Shown here: positions 58,006-64,000 of the stretch, piece after piece
Layout of the letters: the number at the start of each line of letters is the position of its first letter
Numbering within the stretch: position 1 is the stretch's first letter
Origin: Hemileia vastatrix
Taxonomy: Eukaryota; Basidiomycota; Pucciniomycetes; Pucciniales; Zaghouaniaceae
Assembly: GCA_030280995.1 (NCBI GenBank)
Contig: JASXTE010000015.1
Location: forward strand, 20,232,501 to 20,296,500
Direction: 5' to 3'
Length of the DNA: 64,000 nt
Position numbers and translations under genes: made by a program
The notes under the pieces: model-generated
The model's database searches: none
What the model was told of the DNA's origin: nothing
What the model saw: only the letters and a program-made list of their open reading frames with translations

Positions 58006-58645
58006 GAAAAGATTGTGATTCTATATACTAATGGCAAAAATAGTGTCTCCACTTTTCATCACTTGTTCCACACAAAAAAATTGAAAAAATTGAAAAAATT
58101 TATTTAATTCATAACTAAAAAAAAAAAAAAAAAAAAAAAAGAATGACAAGTTAAGAAATTCCAAAAAACTCTCAACATTAATTCTTCAATGTTTATTATA
58201 CCATTTGGACACATTTGTCAAGAAAAGTAAAAGAGATGAGATGAAAAAACATTTTAAAAAAGTGAAAATAAATAAAGAATAAAATCAAAATCAGGGGATT
58301 TACATTATGACATAAATGATATTCATTTACTTTTAATTTATCACCTAAAAAACAAAAAGTGGCTAGGGACACACAATCCAATGTTTAATAGTCAGCCTTT
58401 GTTTTCAACTAACCAAAAATAATCATATTATATTATTTGATCTCATTATAAAAAAACATTGTACAGATTAATAATAAGTTTTTTAAAGTATTTTCATCCA
58501 TACATTCCTCCCATATCAGTCAAATCAGCTTGTCTACATTTAACCAGGTGGAAAAAAAAAACATTTCATCTATCACATTTAATTACACATTTTTTGTACC
58601 ACACCTGTAACTTTCTACACCAAACACCTTTCATTTCATTTCTAT
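58006..58645. other. 3' flank of the UBX gene with poly(A) run
   Basis: Holds a run of about 30 A near 58111-58140 and a presumed 3' UTR from 58645 leftward. Short frames are not convincing. Confidence 0.5.
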
Positions 58646-60935
58646 CTATTCTTCGCTTTCCTCATCACTAGAAGACTCTTCTTCGTTGCATTCTGTCAAT
58701 ACGTCGTTGACTGCGCTTTCCACATTGAGATTGGCTCCGTTTAACCCTCCAAATTCAGACAAGGTCACAGTTTTAGCGCCCTTTGTCGATGGTAAATCGA
58801 TCGCCCGCTTTGGCATTGCGGTAGACAATTTGAAACTATAACAATGGACGTAACCCTCTTCTGGTCTTGGGGGAGGATTGGAAGGTATATTATTGCACTC
58901 TAGCTCGACAAACAAGTATAAGGCTTCTATCGAATCATTTGGAGAAAATTTCCCTACAACTCGCTTCCCATTACCCAATCGAAATCCGACAGTAACAACA
59001 CCTGTCTTTCCTTGTGCTGTTTGACGACCGAGTTCGGCACCTAGCTTTTCTTGCCTGGTCCAGTAGCGCCATCGACTCTTTTGCTCTTCTTCCATGGCTT
59101 TCAGACGCTTCTTCTCGTCAATGTCAAACCGTCTCTTCTCTTCCATTTGATTTTTTAAAGCCACTGCGTCTAGCTCCGCCTTTTTCTTCATCACCCGTTC
59201 AAGATCTAATCGGCCAGCTTCTTCGTAGGCCCGATTCTGCTCTTCAATCAGTCGCCTGTTGGCCTCTCTTTGGGCCTTCTCGTTTCTCAATCGATTCAAA
59301 TATCTTGTCGATACAGGTAGGACAGCTTCTCTGATGTAAGAAATCACTGGATATGCAGATGAAGCGTGCAATGACGAGCCATCTAAACGAGAAAAAACTC
59401 TCATTTCTGGAGTAGCGTCAGAGAGGGAATTCGATCGCCATGAGCCATAAGCGAAGGCATCAGGCTGCTTGGGTTGCAAAGAAATGAACAAGATACAAGG
59501 AAATGTGTGAACACGCCATTTTCTACAAACTGGTTAAGATGAAATATCATTAAATTTCAACCGAGTTGATTTCTTTGCTAGACAAAGAAACTAAATATTA
59601 TTATCTTACTTGAAATACCATCTTGATCTGCTTTATTACCACCCCAAATGAGGAAGTTATTGGATTCAATCGTTGAAACTAATTCTTGATCCAGCAAAAT
59701 GTTTCTATCCAAGGATTAGGAATCAGCCTAAGATCATTGTAAATTTAAATAGGTCCCTACTTTTTAAAGTCTAATGTGTCCTGACTGGTTCGATTCACAA
59801 GTACCACCACTAGAACCTTCAATTCTTCTTTAGCCTTCTTAATAGCCTCGTCATAGCCAAGCAAAAGGAAAGGCGGCAATTTGGGAATATTTTTATTGGT
59901 GGTTCTTTTGTGGTGCTGGGTTGGAGTTCCTTTTGGATGATCATTGTCCTCCAAGGCTGTTGTGGCTCCAGTAGTTTCAGAAGAGGACATGTACTGAGTA
60001 AGGGTGGGAGCAATACCCCCTGTTTCCTCTTCTAAATCTCTAACCCAATACACTGCAGCGTCCATAGAACTTATTAAGTTGGAGCGAAAGGTTTGGTTTG
60101 GCGATGAAAATAGTATCGGTGCGACAGACATTGACCACCATTTCGCTATGGAAAAGGTGCACCTAAGTATGGTACACAACATGTTGGAAAGATGGAAAAA
60201 TTCTTACCGCATAGACGAAACACTGAAGCGGTGAGATTACCCAATAAAAGTACTGGGAAAGCTAAATGCTTGATAGGTAATACAAAAAGCTGAAACATAA
60301 CACCATGTTCCAACGTAAGATATAATAGCGGCTCATTTGTAGTTTTGAAGCAAAAACTAATGGCGAACTTTACGAAACCAAATCAAAAACCATGATGCTG
60401 ATGGAGATTCTTGAGAATCGTCTTGACAGGACCAAAGGTTCGATTTATAAAAATTGAATCTGTTTTAGTGATGGAGATGGAGGCGAAAATGAGCGACAGA
60501 CTTGATCGAATGCATTACCTGGTTCAGAACTATATGTTTCCGGCCATTCCTCAACCACCGAGTCGGAGCTGGAGACAGGATGATATTGATTTGAAGTGTT
60601 CCGGTTGACGATGGCTGCTGAGCCTCTAGAAGGATATTCTGAATTATCGGAGGCCTGTGAGTGTTGATCACGATGGACATCAGATGAAGACGCCCAATCA
60701 TGCTCAGCAGAATCAGTTCCCGAGTCAAAATGTGAAGCTAGTGCTATCTAATTATTTTAGAATTGGAAGAAAATGTCAGAAAGGAAATGCCGAAAAGGAG
60801 AAGAAATGAACCCACCTCTAGATTGCCATTTGCCAGCTGGAGAGCCCTGCGAGCCACCATGATATTAGAGGTATTTGTGATAGAAAGATAAGCATCGACG
60901 CCCTCCTGATAAGATTCTGTGGAGTGATGGGACAT
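58646..60935 (-). CDS. UBA-UAS-UBX domain protein of the FAF2/UBXD8/Ubx2 family, multi-exon
   Basis: Family members sit in the ER membrane and recruit the Cdc48/p97 ATPase for ER-associated degradation. Exon 1 (60935-60816) has a UBA-like start (YQEGVDAYLSIT, ARRALQLANGNLE). Exon 2 (60747-60519) is an acidic Ser-rich linker. An exon ending at 60208 has a hydrophobic hairpin (HLAFPVLLLGNLTASVF). Exon 4 (60145-59761) starts the UAS domain (PPFLLLGYDEAIKKAKEEL), continued in exons 5 (59704-59610) and 6 (from 59529, WRVHTFPCILFISLQ). Exon 6 then has a charged coiled coil (about 59320-59080) and a C-terminal UBX domain (VVTVGFRLGNGKRV...) with an acidic tail, stop TAG 58648. Splicing between 60518 and 60289 is unresolved: the simple join gives a stop, so a further small exon is likely. 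Confidence 0.85.
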
Positions 60936-61809
60936 GGTCAGAAGTTTCGATGGCAAGCTTGGTGGCCAAAAAAAGATTAGAAATCGATCGAAGCATATTG
61001 ATCGATATTGCATCAAACTCCCAACTCATCTTTCTCGATGCTATCGTGAAGGAATCTTATCGACAAGTATCTTTCCTTAGAGTCATGCCGACAACTAAAA
61101 CTCATGCACCCCACACCCGTTAACAATGATGGAAGGACCATCCATCGATAAATAGTCGCTGAGCAAGAAATTTGGTACCGAATCAATTAGGATGCAAAAC
61201 CATCCTTTACCACTTTTAATCAAAAGAGACTGGTCTTGAGCCAGATTAAAGTTAAAAATTAGTAAGGATGGAACTGGCCGAAACCCAGATCTTCTTCGAG
61301 AAAATATAGTCAGGGGTCCCAGAATGATCAAACTTATTGTGAACTTCCAAATATTAGCTGATTATTGTGAGCTGTCAAATAAAACACTTATATTCCAATT
61401 GTGATAATATATATATAAAAAAAAGATCAAAGACAAAGACAAAGACTTATAATTATCATTATTTATTTATTTTTTATAATGATGATTTTACAAGTATGGA
61501 AGTTTTTGTCTTTCAGGGATTAGAATGATTAAAAGAATCTCTGATATTAATTCTCAGTAAAAAGGTGTTTTGGGGGCACAATATGGCATATATTTTAAGT
61601 AATGATCATGGTTAATTTGGTGGAAGAAAAGAGGTATTTTGAAATGGAAGATTTCTAACTTTAATACCCCCTAATATACTCCAAGTATCAGTGACCTCTA
61701 GGGTGAATGCCTCTTTGACGTTAAATGTTATTCACCTGTCTCCAGTAAATGACATGCTAGGTATTCAGTCAAAGTTGATAGAAAGAAATATTAAATATAG
61801 ATAACAATC
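60936..61809. other. Upstream region of the UBX gene
   Basis: 60936-61300 is less AT-rich and probably holds the promoter and leader. Beyond 61330 it becomes repeat-like; TACCCCCT at 61662-61670 resembles a Harbinger-type terminus. No gene recognised. Confidence 0.4.
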
Positions 61810-62122
61810 AGGAGTGGAAGTTACTGATAATGGATTAAAATTAGCTGATCTAGCAATTAAATTAATTGCAGATAAAAATCATTATACCCCAATTATTATT
61901 TGCTAATAGTTGGGTTGTTAGACCTTTTACATGTCAATGTTCACCTCTATCCAACATTTTTATCCTCAATTTTTCATAACCACATCTTGGACAACTTTCT
62001 GGATATCCCAGGCTTCCTGCCTTGCTGCGCACTCCCATCCTGTCTATTCATTCTATCTGTTCAAAACCCCTCCCCATCTCATCTGTTTTTTTCTTCTCCT
62101 TTTCATCTTCAAATATCTCAAC

Positions 62123-63484
62123 ATGCCTTGTAATCATAGATCTTATCAATAGCATCCTTGCCCCAGTTGTTCTTCAAATCCCATTACTCCCTCTTTCCCC
62201 CGCTCAGCCAAGAAATCAAAAACTGTTCAACTAAAAAAAGATGATCATCTCATACTTATCAACTGGCTGAAAATAAAAACTAATTATGATTCTTGTTTTG
62301 GTACTGAGAATGCAATGAAAGTAGGATGCCCCCCTGCATCAAAAGTTAATGGATATCTTCTAATGGCCAATGAATTATGGAATAAGACAAAGGCAAGGAT
62401 TGATCTTTTGCCTAAACAGATGTCTGAACATTTCAAGCATTACCAAGCCAAATACAAGAAGGCAAAGACACTTTCATCTTCCACTGGTTTTGTTATTACT
62501 GACATTGATATCAGTAAGGGCATAAAATCCATAGATGATAAACTTGAATCTTTATGCCCTTGCTATAAAGTGATGGATGCTTTTTTTTTGGAGAGCAAGC
62601 TGATGTTAGTCCTGAAAACATGTTGGATGGAGAAGATGATATCTCCAAACATAATATCAAAAGAAATCTTTTTCCTTCCTCTTCTACTCAACCCACCCCT
62701 CATTTGACTTTTCCACCAATCAAGATATCTTTTCAATAGATACTTATGGCAATATAAACCAACCTGATCTCACTCATATGAGCTTTTATTTCTTGTCCAG
62801 TTTTTTTATTTTTTTTATTTACATCTCTTTTTCTTATTTCTAAAAAGGCCAATGAACAAACCCAGGAGCCACAATCAAGTGACTCTGAAGCTAGCAACAA
62901 TGATGATGATGATGATGAAAACAATTTACCAAATTCCCCCAACAAAAAATCAAAGACCATCAACTACTCTAAATTTCAGCAGTCAAAGAAACCAAAAAAG
63001 AGATAGTACTTCTCAAACCCCTATTTCTTCTATTAAAGATTTTTTAGATAACCATAATGCTGGTAAGTGATAGGATACTACTTGAGAGATTAGTCTGCTT
63101 TTGTTTCATTTTTTGTTAATATTTCATAAAACTTTAGGTCAAGTCAAATTTGCACAAGAGACTCTTACCTTTCAAAAGCAACAATATAAGCTCTCTTTAT
63201 GGAGGGATGATAGGGCACCAGATTTGGAGTAGAAGAAATATGAGATCTCTTCATGGAGGGATGATAGGGAACAAGACTTGGAGGTGAAGAAATTTGAGCT
63301 AACTCTAAGTATTGAAAAATAAATAAAAGAGGAGAAATCACTCATGTACAAATTCCTAATGGATCAGATGAAACTCAAGTATCAACTTGTAGATAATTCA
63401 AAAAAAGAAAGTTTTCATGATAGAATGTATTAAAGGTGATAAATCTATTGAAAAAATTGAACACTTCATGAAAATGTTTGATTG
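62123..63484 (+). pseudogene. Myb/SANT-like coiled-coil protein, degenerate (element C)
   Basis: Homologue of 40359-39017. ATG at 62123 but TAG after nine codons (62150). The frame resumes through DDHLILINWLKIKTNYDSC and KVNGYLLMANELWNKTKARI to a frameshift near a T run at 62580. Later exons are recognisable: the acidic repeat EASNNDDDDDENN region near 62870 and the coiled-coil repeats near 63200-63330, with further stops. It keeps sense codons where element A has TGA, so the two copies decayed independently. Confidence 0.65.
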
Positions 63485-63759
63485 ATGACTAGTTTTTTTT
63501 GTTTTTCTTTCCCACTTCTTTTGTTTATAATTTTTTGGACATGAAAGTATTTGATAACTTCCTGTATTTTTTAACACTATCCAGCATCAGTGGAGTAATA
63601 TATCAAGAAATGTAACAAATTCATTTTAAATGGTCCTAATGACAAAAGTTGACACACTATTTTTTACTTCTTGGTGCTTTTTAAATCAAAATTTTTCAAC
63701 TTTACATTCAATTCAATAAAGTTACTTTTCTAAATACAGCTAAATAAAAAAAAAAATTC

Positions 63760-63910
63760 TATATCTGTTTTGAAAATTGGGCAAAACCTCTCCCTCCCCC
63801 CCCTCTTGCATTTTATTTAAGAAAGGGGTGGATATCTCCAAAATATTTTTATATCAAGTCATCAATTTTACATGCCAGATTTGAAAATTTGAAGTCACCA
63901 AAATTTAATA
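63760..63910 (-). repeat. Tail repeat of element C
   Basis: Matches 29830-29990 and the complement of the 38519-38965 array (TGCATTTTATT, AAAGGGGTGGATAT). It lies in the same place between the two convergent genes. Confidence 0.7.
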
Positions 63911-64000
63911 TAATTACATACATTAATAAATAAATAAATAAGATATGTCAAATTGACTAGTTTTAAAGTAATGTCAATTCTTCATACCAAAATGCAGATC

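Larger units (their letters stand above)
61810..64000. mobile_element. Harbinger-like transposon C, partial at the window end
   Basis: Inverted relative to element A: the sequence from about 61835 matches the complement of 40680 downward (GCAATTAAATTAATTGC, CATCTTGGACAACTTTCTGG). It contains the Myb-like gene (plus), then tail repeats near 63770-63900, then the 3' flank of a Tet-like gene on the minus strand running off the window (CCAAAATGCAGA). The left terminal repeat (AGGAGTGG at about 61810) is decayed. Confidence 0.7.

Noticed and set aside
61095..61331. A gene upstream of the UBX protein
   Set aside because: The frame has no recognisable domain or splice continuation and likely lies in promoter sequence.

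Overview
The window looks like nuclear DNA of a filamentous basidiomycete, most likely a rust fungus (Pucciniales). It is AT-rich and dominated by transposable elements. The few host genes have short GT-AG introns. Tet/JBP-like dioxygenase genes, which are known to be expanded in basidiomycetes, occur in several copies. The phylum call rests on protein resemblance and gene style; no species marker is present.

Layout. 1-7972: a nearly complete Ty3/gypsy chromodomain retrotransposon (copy 1, plus strand), missing most of its 5' LTR and carrying two in-frame stops. 7973-14600: old repeats, including a decayed Ty1/copia element with a small foldback element in it, a deletion derivative of the Harbinger-like family, and an unidentified dead gene. 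14816-17889: a host island on the minus strand with CSN3 (COP9 signalosome subunit 3) and NOP10 (H/ACA snoRNP protein), separated by a 10-bp minisatellite. 18671-19490: a young solo LTR of the copy 1 family. 19690-28170: two foldback repeats, one split by a decayed 5.7-kb Ty3/gypsy element (21162-26865). 28892-32617 and 33454-40685: two PIF/Harbinger-like DNA transposons. 42523-54550: a second, dead copy of the copy 1 retrotransposon family on the minus strand, swollen by CACTA-type MITEs and solo LTRs. 54657-58005: about 3.3 kb of almost pure AAAAATTT octamers. 58646-60935: a multi-exon host gene for an ER-type UBA-UAS-UBX protein (FAF2/UBXD8/Ubx2 family). 61810-64000: the start of a third Harbinger-like element.

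The most interesting system is the Harbinger-like family. The best copy holds a DDE transposase, a Tet/JBP-like 2-oxoglutarate/Fe(II) dioxygenase and a Myb/SANT-like coiled-coil protein between terminal repeats starting GGGGGT. The dioxygenase and the Myb-like gene converge on an array of about 95-bp repeats rich in AATAAA. The same modules recur, rearranged or partial, in the other two copies. A mobile element that carries its own candidate DNA-base-modifying enzyme would link transposition with epigenetic control. The second unusual feature is the leader of the Ty3 family: a conserved chain of about ten near-palindromic units, each shaped like a micro-exon between splice-like signals.
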